A stretch of 64,000 nt of DNA, taken from contig JASAMV010004175.1 of NCBI GenBank assembly GCA_030248065.1, positions 1 through 64,000 of the forward strand. The letters run 5' to 3'. This document shows, piece after piece, positions 11,549-20,428 of this stretch; position 1 is the first letter of the stretch, and each line of letters opens with the position of its first letter. Position numbers and translations under genes: made by a program. Source of the DNA: Rhynchonema sp. JSB1_4. Taxonomy: Eukaryota; Nematoda; Chromadorea; Monhysterida; Xyalidae. The notes below the pieces were generated by a model. The model was not told where the DNA came from. It did not search any database and saw nothing but the letters and a program-made list of their open reading frames with translations.

Positions 11549-12309
11549 TCCCCACAGACAGACATGACTCGCCCCGAGTCATAAAAAGACGCTCGCAGAT
11601 ATGGGAGCACATATCGTAAATTTAATCATAGTAATCCCGATCTCCGGTTTCAGTCATCACTTGTCAGTTGACCCGTGATCGAGTCGCGCTGCAACTTACG
11701 GCAGTTTCTAAAATCGAAGACCAGTAGCAGACATACAGAGCAAGGCAATAAAACCACACATAAATTTCAGTCGTGACATACCTATATGATCAATTTAAGG
11801 CAGCAGTGGAATAATAGTTCAGTGGAGTCCCCTGTTACAACAAAATACAATACAAAGACAAATACAGTAGTGCAGTTCTGCACTTTGCACTGCTGTCGTT
11901 AAGTAAAGTTGGTAATCCGCAAATCGAGTGCCGATAATAAGTACTACATGTCCAATGACCCTGCAAATTTTTTTTTCAATTCTGGCCAAGTGTTTCGTGC
12001 ATGCTCAACTGCGGGAGATCTTAGGGTCCCATATCAGTGCAGCACTACGATGGCAGAGATAAAATATTGTCGCTTTTTTTTAATGCTAGTTGACATCATG
12101 TGCCTCTATGAGCGTAGTTTCCGAGTTTGACTACGTGATCCGCTAAGCAGTGCAATAAGCAGGTGAAGGATAATCCTGTGTAACCTCCGCCAAAGCTTTT
12201 CATGTCACCACTCACTCATGTTCTATATTACAACGTCGTTTTGCACACAATCAGGCCGTGCCACTTCTCCCCCTTTAAAGTTGACGCGACCCGCGTCATA
12301 AACGCTTAC

Positions 12310-13119
12310 CGTACTGATAATTTGAGTATCCAAAGCGCAGCATCAACACTTGATTTCGATCGGGCGGCCAGTGCTTCAACACAGGGACGATGCCCGTCAT
12401 CAATTCAGTGTTTGCTTCCGTGTCATCCGCACTATTGTCTCTCGGGATCTCGGTGATCACCATCAGGGACGGTCTGTTGTTGGCGAGACGTTACTGGGTA
12501 CCGTGGCCCAGGTGCAAACCACAATGTTGACCCGTGTGTTGCTCAAGTAAACCACCTCGAGTTGCTCATCTATGTTGTTTAGTTGGTTCTCCATTTCATA
12601 GTATTCGTTGGCTTGCACTGGTTGATATTTGTTCATGGAACCCAACGTGGCTGCGATGGCCATTCGACGGTTGACCATTGTCGTGACTGGGGTGTTGCTG
12701 GGCGATGTTTCGTCGAACACTGTCCACTGCTCATTTGGCTTCAACATCAATTTTCGAACATTGCACGATTCCCATTCTTGTAGCTCGTCATCAGTTTCTT
12801 CCGTCACCAACACGACATTGACGTTGGTAAACTCGTTGTTGTTGGACATGAACTGGTTCAGTGCAGCCATGATGTGTCCCGTTCCCTGGTACGTTTTGAC
12901 TGCCAAATAGATGGTCTCGTTGGGATGCATTTCGTTGGCTTTGATGCCGACAACTGCTGCTGTCAGTCCTTGGATCACTGGCGACGATATCTGACCGACA
13001 ACGAATTGTCCTGTTCTTTTTAGCAACATGTCAATGCCGAGTTGCAGTTGTTCTGGGCTGGGATGAAACCACGGACATCCCTTGATGTTCAGGAAGCTGG
13101 TGTGCGGGTGTCGTTCCAT
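12310..13119 (-). pseudogene. Exon-like frame of unknown family inside the LTR element
   Basis: A strong 3' splice site (TTAATTGCAG) is followed at 13119 by ATGGAACGACACC and an open frame to the stop at 12463. The protein is compositionally normal: GCPWFHPSPEQLQLGIDMLL, then AAVVGIKANEMHPNETIYLA, KTYQGTGHIMAALNQFM and NVNVVLVTEETDDELQEW. Just before the stop, a one-base shift reopens a frame with similar character (EIPRDNSADDTEAN; HWPPDRNQVLMLRFGYSNYQ) that runs to a good 5' splice site, G|GTAAGCG, at 12310. I do not recognise the domain. The segment TIYLAVKTYQGTGHIM..LNQF followed by VNVVLV faintly resembles the C-terminal half of a macro domain, but this is weak. It lies in gag orientation where pol would be expected. 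Captured host sequence or a novel element gene are both possible. The frameshift may be real decay or a base error. Confidence 0.5.
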
Positions 13120-15064
13120 CTGCAATTAACCAAGTCAGGTCGGCTACCACTGCTGTAACATTTTTGGGGTTGCACCCTTGACATACATGCATATGTACAC
13201 ATGGGTCACTGCATCAAAAGGATATTCAAAACTAACTTTATAGTACGATTCTCCTTTGTTTTGGTGAGTGGTGCGGTGGCGTCTCGAGAAGCTCGAGATG
13301 TAATGCCGATAATAGAATGTTATGTTTATTACAACCGAATTCTGACGACGTGCGAGACGGGCGACCCTTCACGCGTTATTTTCAGGTTACGACACAATCA
13401 ATAAGGTTGTCGTTGTCATGCGATTTGGCAGAATTATTTTGTAGTCTGCAAGTTTAAACAAATAATTAAGAATCAAACAGCAGTCTCAAAAAATGTTGAA
13501 CTGTACATCTATGGATGTATACCTACATACCGTATGTATGCAGTCATGTAAGCAACATTCAAATAATGCATATTGTTGCACACGTGTACTTCCCAGTGGT
13601 GTTGAACGGAACCCTCGTTTACGGATGCAAGTACTCTGAAATTTAATAGGAGTAAATGGTCTTAACATTCCATATCTAGCAGGTGAAATGAATTCACGGA
13701 CGCTGTGTTCAAAAGTGTGCATGCATGTAATGCTTGCGTGCTCATACAGTCAATATGACCAGGTAATCGAGAATTCCGCTCATTGATGTCCATGTAATCA
13801 TGTGCGGAAACAGCGTGAGAGTCCCATCCCCAATAATGTTGCTGAAATCCCATTCAGGTCTAAGTGCATTGCATCACCTTCAGCTCACATGTATCAGGAA
13901 AGGGCCATAAACATAGTTATACTGTAGTTGTCTCCCCAATTGGGGTTTATCCCGTTCTGAGGTCTCGTAATAAACAAAATGGTTTTGCTGTAAGGCCAAG
14001 TTGTTCGTTATGCACTCATTTACCGCGCATGCACTTTTAGATTGATCCTGCCGCTGTGTAATACCGGAAACATTTGTGGCTGAGTGCCTGGGTTAATGTC
14101 CAAGTGCCTTGAATTTTTAATTTGTATTTTTGGAGTGGTGCGTAGTTTACGGGATCCCGCAAACTTTAAAAGGCAAATTAACTCATCGTTCACTTTACAT
14201 CTCATTCTGGTTCACTCAGTTTTCGTCTCACGTCGGTAACCAGTAGCGCCCTAAAAAAACTTTCCAGTATCTTCCAGTAATTGTTTTCTTCAATCCAAAA
14301 GGTCTAAATTTCTGATCAAGCCAAATTTTGGCATTTCGACACTGCTAAAATAATAATTCTGACGAATACAGCACATGGGAAACACACAAATAACGAAAGA
14401 TTGTAATGTTGCTCTGGCTGGGTGGTTATCGCAATAAAAAGGAGCAAAACCCGAGTGTGCACTAAAATGCAACAGCATGAGCACCCGCGCTTTTTCAGCC
14501 TGGTAGTCCCCCTCTAATAATAGTGGTGGTGAGCATGTGTAATAAAGCCTGTTGATAACAGCATAAGCTCGAAAAATTGAAGCATATGTGTGTACGGGTT
14601 ACACATATGCATGTACACGTATGTACACGTATCTAACGAGTTTATTTCGCAAAAACAAAGAGCAAGTGTCCTGGCACGCTTTGTTTCCTCCAAATGTATG
14701 CACCACTGAAAGAATTCTCAAAAATAATTGCCGCCTAAATTTAAGAACGAGTGCTGTCAATCCCTTCGAGCTCACAGTTCTGGTTCCAGACAAAATCACC
14801 GGTGTTCGTTGTGTGGCACGGAACGTTAAAATAAACGACCAAACAAATGAACAAAATCTCAAATATGAACAATCATGGTCAACATACAACAACATATGGA
14901 TAAGAATACAACAATACGAACAGGTAAAGAATAAACAATTAATGGTCAAATATAATAGAAAATTTGACTGGTTTTTCAAGTGGCGCGTCGTACTCGGGAT
15001 GCCGAGCACGGTTGTCATGAAAGACAACGGGAAGGTCGGGACATCTCCTTTGCGAAGTGCAGAT

Positions 15065-16267
15065 TTAATCATGTTCACTTGTCAACAGCCGACTTAGATG
15101 TGCTTCCAAATCGTATATTCGTTGTCGAAGTGCTTCGTTCTCTTGCCGTAGTGCTTCAGCTTCGTGTTGGTTATGCTGATATGGTTCGTTCGGCGCGTGT
15201 GTGTATTCGTTAAAGTCATTTCCGGCAAACGGGTTGTCCCATTCAGTGTTCCAATCGCCCTGATGTTCTGTGAAATCTGAGTGGTCAGTAGAGATACCGT
15301 AATCCGACGCGTGCCCAGGCTCGGCCCACGAATCTGAATTCTGCGCCACGGCGCCGTTGTATTCATCCAACTTATTGAGGATGATTCGCAGTTTATTTTT
15401 GGCATCCTGTTCTTCTAACTGCGCTGCTTGCGAAACACTCATGGGTTGACTGAGCAACGGGGCACCCTCGGTTCCATGATCGGCTACTGCGAGCACAGTA
15501 GTTGCGCTTGCCACATGGCGCACATTCTTGATTAAACCCTTGGACTCCAGCGCCATGGCCTTAGTGCGTGCTGCTTCAAACGTTTCGGGTTGGAACCAGC
15601 CAACTTTCTCGCCAATGTCGGGTCGTAGCTTATTCATGAAATGATCTAACCGCAATCTTTCGAGCTCAGCGGGTCCAAATGTTGGGTAGCTAAGCTTGAC
15701 CAAACGTTCGATTTCAATCGCAAATTCAGCTACTGTGGCTGTGCCTTGTCTGAGGGTCTCAAGTTCGCATTGATAAATCTGCTCACTGTTCGGTATTTTC
15801 AGCGCACTGGTCATTTCGCGTACCAGCGTATCGTAGTTACCCTGTACTGCGGGGGCAAGTGCTTCGTAAGCACTCAGCGCTCGATCCCTGAGAAAGCATG
15901 GCAGGACTATTGCCTTTTTGACCGCGTCCCATCCTGATGCACGCGCACACAAATCAAACATTTTCCACCATTCCCTGAATGGACCGTCACCCATTGTGCC
16001 ACGATAGCAAGCAAGCTGGCTACTTGCATTATTCATAAATGTCTTGGCCGGCATCGGTATGGGCACAGGGTCAGCTGCGCAGATGTTAGGCATTGGCAGT
16101 TGTGTCACTCGGTTACGCATTGCGGAACCACGAAAGTGAGGTGGTGGCGTACATTGCTCGTTTCTGCCCTTCGGCGACTGCGAAGGTTGCTGAGCAACGT
16201 TGTAAAACGAGTAATTTTCACCTTCAGCTTGGCGTGGTTCGAAAAATGCGTGAGATCCTGATGCCAT
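15065..16267 (-). CDS. gag: Retrotransposon Gag with C-terminal leucine zipper
   Basis: An intact frame of about 400 residues from the ATG at 16267; the frame stays open a few codons further upstream but without an ATG. The middle third has the Retrotrans_gag pattern of Ty3-like elements: FREWWKMFDLCARASGWD, LPCFLRDRALSAYEAL, then AEFAIEIERLVKLSYP and RLDHFMNKLRP, followed by an AAR..A..LE helix. Gag assembles the particle that packages the element RNA. A CCHC zinc knuckle normally follows, but none is present. The C terminus instead has an acidic, Asn-rich linker and a heptad coiled coil, EALRQENEALRQRIYDLEAH, ending LSRLL. It starts about 33 bases inside the 5' LTR. No pol frame overlaps its end. 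Confidence 0.85.
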   Translation of the reverse strand: MASGSHAFFEPRQAEGENYSFYNVAQQPSQSPKGRNEQCTPPPHFRGSAMRNRVTQLPMPNICAADPVPIPMPAKTFMNNASSQLACYRGTMGDGPFREWWKMFDLCARASGWDAVKKAIVLPCFLRDRALSAYEALAPAVQGNYDTLVREMTSALKIPNSEQIYQCELETLRQGTATVAEFAIEIERLVKLSYPTFGPAELERLRLDHFMNKLRPDIGEKVGWFQPETFEAARTKAMALESKGLIKNVRHVASATTVLAVADHGTEGAPLLSQPMSVSQAAQLEEQDAKNKLRIILNKLDEYNGAVAQNSDSWAEPGHASDYGISTDHSDFTEHQGDWNTEWDNPFAGNDFNEYTHAPNEPYQHNQHEAEALRQENEALRQRIYDLEAHLSRLLTSEHD

Positions 16268-16279
16268 TTTGCCAAAAAA

Positions 16280-16297
16280 AACCACTCGGTGCTACCA
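16280..16297 (-). other. Primer-binding site
   Basis: Two bases after the end of the 5' LTR (minus strand) comes TGGTAGCACCGAGTGGTT. It starts with TGG, the complement of a tRNA CCA end, and is in the expected position for priming of minus-strand DNA. Its complement would be the last 18 bases of a host tRNA; which tRNA is not known from this window. Confidence 0.75.
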
Positions 16298-16299
16298 AA

Positions 16300-17548
16300 T
16301 GTCGCACCTCCGAAGTGGAGTTTATTAGGTACTATTAATGGAGTTACTGAGGTCGGTCGGTGCGTGGATCGTTGGCAAATGACAGCTAAGGTAGACCTTA
16401 TTGGTTCCTTTCAGTTTCTGGTTTTGCCCAGCTTACAAGTGGTAATTTGCACACGAATCAAGTCAACGCCCGTGCTTCGGGATTTCTTTCCTTCTGTTCT
16501 TTCTTTTATTTTTGGTTTTTTGAGTGGTGCGTCGTACACAGAAACTGTGTACGCCCGTAAAACGGGTGCTGACACGTAACAGTACAGATGAAAGAATTTT
16601 TGGGCCTTTGGCCCGGACCAAAGAGAACTGACAAAACTCTGGCCACCCGGCCGAACACACAGAGGACAAATGGAGCTAAGAGCCCCTGTTAGTAGGAGAG
16701 TTAGTTTTGGATCCTGGCCACGGATCCAGAGAAAACAGTGCCACGGTAAACTGACCGATTCAAAATTGAACTGCAGCGAAAAGACTATGTAAGCTCAACC
16801 GGGAGCAGGCCCAATATTAGCACAAACAAATTCAAAGAAAAGAGCTCCAAATCCCAATTCCACGGGAGAGCAGGGCCTTTGTCTATTTCTAACGCGCGGA
16901 CTATATGTGATTCAAATTTCGGCCGGCCTTACAATTTAAATGCGCTCAGAAAAAGTAAGACGCTCTGTCAAAAATTAGAGCGAATGGAACCCCGATCATT
17001 CCAAGTCAGTCAGTTTTATAGTCAGACAGTGCCGACTCATCTGTCTGCCCTCCGTCTGACCTTGTTTGGGTTATAGGAGCCGTTCTATGTTTTTGTTATA
17101 AAGCTGAATTTAATAATTGAAAGTTCAGGGTTCAATTCGTTGAGTACAACCGGTGTAATGCTTGCATACTTCCCACTGCTTATCTTTTTTTCACACCCAT
17201 TCTTGTACTTTGGATGTCATAGGTCAAAGTGCTCGTTCAAACATTCCAACCCTCACGTGAATTATCCCATGTTCTATGTTGTGTCTCGTTCCACTTTCAA
17301 ACAGGGTGCCGATGCTTAAAATTTGCTATCTAACATTCCAATTCTGTGGTTACTGAGTGACCGCACGTGTGGTTTATTCGTATCTTCAGACAAAATATAC
17401 TCAACCACCATTTGTATATTGGTGCGCGGCTCCCCAATCACCACACACATTGTTCATTCAGGTTATGGTCATTTAGTACATATTATAACACAGCTGTGGT
17501 GTAGGGTCAGAGATTAGTAAGTTTTTTTAAAATAATTATTATGTGACA
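16300..17548 (-). repeat. 5' LTR (minus orientation)
   Basis: About 1249 bases, partner of the repeat at 10290-11548. Read on the minus strand it precedes the primer-binding site and gag, so it would hold the promoter and transcription start of the element. No TATA box is claimed. Confidence 0.88.
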
Positions 17549-17573
17549 ATTGGATGCGTTTCTCGGGATACTG

Positions 17574-18608
17574 TTATTTTAAGGACGTAGCACAAGCGTT
17601 TCTGAAGATTATTTCTGAGTTATAATAATTTCTGACTAATGGTGTTGAAATAATGTGCCGATCATTGGCCGCAGTCAAAATTTTTTGCACCTCCGTTGGT
17701 GATCGTCTGTTCATTTCTTTGCCTCTTTTCAGAAATTCATGAAACTCAGAAATACTATCAGGTAAGCATCCAGTCTTGCACAATAATGCGTCAAAGTTGA
17801 CCCTTTGTTTAGAAAATTGCGTCTGCTGCACGAGCCAGCGTGACGCGGAAACATCTGGCTTTGAACTTTGACGTTGAGCTTGACGGTGAGCTTGACTTTG
17901 TTTTGTGAATTCCACCCATTGATGGGCAATATCGGCGTTGTTTCAGAATCTTCATCAAGGTGTTGCGGTGTTCCTTTCGAAGCTCCAGAAAAGTTTTAGA
18001 ACGAAACGGACAGTAAATTCGAGCTTCCCGCACTTGTCTACCGCCAGACAATAACTTGTCAGCGTTATCGAGGAACAGTGTAGTTCCTGGTCCGGAGGGG
18101 GAGATAGCGGACCCCCCGTTTTTTTCGGAGGGGGGGGAAGGGGGGGGGGAAGACCCAAATTCGGGAAAAAGTCACTTTTTGAGGGAGAAAATTTGACCTA
18201 TTTTTGCCCCTTTTTGGAAAAAATTCTTCATAAAAAGGGTATTTTGGCGACTTTTGAGAACATTGACCTGAAAATCACACATTTTAGGCCTAAAAATGCC
18301 CATTTTAGGCCTAAAAATGGCCATTTTAGGCAAAAATTGGGGGAGATAGTGTACCCGGAGGGGGAGATAGGGGGATAGTGTACCACCCGAGGGGGAGATA
18401 GCGTACCCGAGGGGGGACCCCCCCCCTCCCCCCCCAGGAACTACACTGTCGAGGAAGAAAGTGAAACAAACCGCGCCGTCCGGCACAGGCCGAGGTGTGC
18501 GGGACGGTCTGTCACTGGGAACAAAGCGTCCCGTCACCAGCGACCCATGCTTGATCAATGTTTCACCTCGTTTCACCTTTCCTTTACGAATCAGGCACCG
18601 ATGTTTTC
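17574..18608 (-). pseudogene. Broken coding sequence of unknown function, split by a hAT element
   Basis: Removing the hAT-type insertion (18076-18448) and one copy of its TCGAGGAA duplication rejoins a frame on the minus strand: DGAVCFTFFL in front and DNADKLLSGGRQVREARIYC, FRSKTFLELRKEHRNTLMKI behind. A frame of similar look continues further left (DALLCKTGCLPDSISEFHEF, MNRRSPTEVQKILTAANDRH) to a TAA at 17574, but it is in another phase, so an intron or frameshift lies near 17,950. The family is not recognised. The upstream end is cut by the TTAA-flanked element at 18613. The LTR of the retrotransposon abuts the other end. It may itself be part of an older transposon. Confidence 0.4.
18076..18448. 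mobile_element. hAT-type MITE, family A copy 1
   Basis: 373 bases between two exact copies of TCGAGGAA (18068-18075 and 18449-18456). The ends are CAGTGTAGTTCCTGG and CCAGGAACTACACTG. An 8-bp duplication and a CA-start inverted repeat are the hAT hallmarks. The interior is G/C-run-rich with an ATTTTAGGCCTAAAAATG motif. No transposase. Confidence 0.88.
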
Positions 18609-18612
18609 TTAA

Positions 18613-19113
18613 ACCGGGCAACCGGATATCGCATGCTCTCAGAATCCGGCCTTTCGCAATAAAATGTGACTATATACGATGAGTGATCACAAAAACATCG
18701 TTCAAACAATATGAAATGCGTTTAAATTGTGAGAATTAATTTTTAAAAATTTGCTTTCGGGAACAAACTCGAGCTTGTGCCGACTTACGCTCCCCCTTTT
18801 GATCAGGCAACGGCAGAACATTTAGTAGGGAATCCAACCAGCTCGTCAACCAACAGCCACGTGTGAAATGTTTCACAAAGGTTTCATCTGTCAGCGAGCT
18901 GGTTCTTGTCTCAGTCTCACTGCCTTTCATGATCAAAAGGGTGAGCGTAAGTCGGCACAAGCTCGCGTTTGTTCCTGAAAGCAACTTTTCAGAGATAAAT
19001 TCTGACAGTTTTAACGTGGTTTATCTCGTTTGATCGTTGTTTTTGTGACCGTTGGACATAAACAGTCTGACTGCGTAGTAAAAAAGCAAGCATGAGATAT
19101 ACGGTTTCCCGCT
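18613..19113. mobile_element. TTAA-flanked MITE, family P copy 1
   Basis: 501 bases flanked by TTAA on both sides. The ends are ACCGGGCAACCGGATATC and, inverted, AGCGGGAAACCGTATATC. Inside is a hairpin whose arms share AGCTTGTGCCGACTTACGCT and its complement. A copy about 95 per cent identical by eye lies at 57188-57690, also between TTAAs. The empty site is preserved at 9151-9181. TTAA duplication is typical of piggyBac-type transposition, but the end sequence is not the classical piggyBac one. Confidence 0.82.
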
Positions 19114-19257
19114 TTAAAGATTTCTATCTCCTATCGGAAATCACGAGACGAGACGAGCGACTAATTATACGGAAATCCACCCGATCGAGCACGCGTCCAC
19201 GAGAGATACAGCCGTTTTTCGTCGTGGCTGTGGGTTTTTTTGTGTGATTCAGGCTGG

Positions 19258-19320
19258 TGCCTAAGCCTAAGCCAAAGCCTAACAGCAAGCCTAAGCCTAA
19301 GCCTAAGCCTGAAATAGAAG
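19258..19320. repeat. Interstitial telomere-like repeats (GCCTAA)n
   Basis: Repeated CCTAAG with variants (CCTAAGCCTAAGCCAAAGCC, CCTAAGCCTAAGCCTAAGCC). The unit is the complement of TTAGGC, the nematode telomere repeat. A related block lies at about 20357-20408. Confidence 0.8.
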
Positions 19321-19350
19321 CCTAAAGCTTAACTATGAGACTATGCTTAA

Positions 19351-20196
19351 CAGAGGTCGCAATCGGGCCGGGTTTGGCCGGCCCGGCCCGGCCCGAGCCC
19401 CCAAATCTCCGGCCCGGCCCGGCCCGGCCCGACCCGTACCCCCAAATCTCCGGCCCGGCCCGGCCCGAACCCCCAAATCTCCGGCCCGGCCCGGCCCGAA
19501 CCCCCAAATCTCCGGCCCGGCCCGGCCCGGCCCGAATTTTTTGGCTCAGATTTTAACCCAATTTTTGTCATAATTTTTGCGATTTTTTTGAACCTATTTT
19601 TTTGGTTGAAAACAATGGTGTTGCAGGAGGTGGGGGTACCCCCTAGGTACAATAGGTAGGTAGGTTGACGCTCCATCCTGGTACACTAGGTAGGTCGCCG
19701 CCCGGCGGCTAGTACAGTAAGTTGCGATTTTTGGCTCAAAATGGTATATAAAATCGGTACTTTTCACTCCAAATAGGCGATAAATCGCCGCGCTACGCGC
19801 GAAATTAGCGTTTTAGAGCACATTTTCTTCAAAATTTCAATGTTCCCCCTTAGCCCGGCCGGTACAGTAGGTAGGTTGCCGTCCCACATTTTTGGTGGTA
19901 CCGTAGGTTGCCGCCCCGCCTGGGTAGCTACACCACTGGTTGAAAATACATTGTTTTCCATGAAATGGTCGTCAGATAGAGACAATACTGATCACTTGCT
20001 TGCCGAATCCGTCAGAAATTTTAGTATTTTTGACAAAAAAATCCCTACTTTTTCAGTAAAATAAGTCACTTCAGAAGCTTCGGGCCGGGGTGCCCGGCCC
20101 GGCCCGGCCCGACCCTCCAAATCTCCGGCCCGGCCCGGCCCGGCCCGAGCCAAAAGCCCAAAATCGCGGCCCGGCCCGGCCCGATTGCGACCTCTG
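19351..20196. mobile_element. hAT-type MITE, family B, full length
   Basis: 846 bases between exact ATGCTTAA duplications (19343-19350 and 20197-20204). The ends are CAGAGGTCGCAATCGGGCC and its inverse. Both ends contain runs of GGCCCGGCCCG separated by CCCCAAATCTC, giving long shadow frames of no meaning. A second hAT element is nested inside at 19613-19938. A truncated relative begins at 23328. Confidence 0.88.
19613..19938. mobile_element. hAT-type MITE, family C, nested in family B
   Basis: 326 bases between exact GTTGAAAA copies (19605-19612 and 19939-19946). The ends are CAATGGTGTTGC and, inverted, CAGTGGTGTAGC. The truncated family-B copy near 23,530 has the same surrounding sequence without an insertion, confirming the event. 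A diverged relative lies at 24722-24941. Confidence 0.85.
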
Positions 20197-20428
20197 ATGC
20201 TTAAGCACACACAAAACGGGTGGATTTCCGTATAATTAGTCAATCTTATCACGAGCGACAAATTAAACGGAAATCCACCCGACCGAGCACGCGCCCGCGA
20301 GAAATACAGCCGTTTTTCGTCGAGGCTGTGTGTTTTATTTGATTCAGGGAGGCTGATGCCTAAGCCTAAGCCTACGTCTAACCGCAAGCCTAAGCCTGAA
20401 ATAGAAGCCTGAAGCTTAAGTATGGGAC

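Larger units (their letters stand above)
10290..17548 (-). mobile_element. LTR retrotransposon, gag-only, with an extra exon-like frame
   Basis: Direct repeats at 10290-11548 and 16300-17548 enclose 4.75 kb. In the minus orientation each LTR starts TGTCACATAA and ends GTGCGACA. A primer-binding site follows the right-hand LTR, then a gag frame on the minus strand. No reverse transcriptase, RNase H, integrase or protease pattern is found between gag and the left LTR (11549-15064). Instead an exon-like frame lies at 12310-13119. The flanks (CGATA at the left, ATTGG at the right) show no matching target duplication. The gag pattern suggests a Ty3-like origin. The element is probably non-autonomous, of the gag-only type. 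Confidence 0.85.

Noticed and set aside
14588..15097. 169-residue plus-strand frame and its minus shadow
   Set aside because: No domain, low-complexity start in ACATATG repeats, inside the LTR element and opposite to its coding strand.
19322..19676. Gly/Pro/Arg-rich frames on both strands around 19.3-19.7 and 23.3-23.5 kb
   Set aside because: They are translations of the GGCCCGGCCCG repeats in hAT family-B ends, open in many frames at once.
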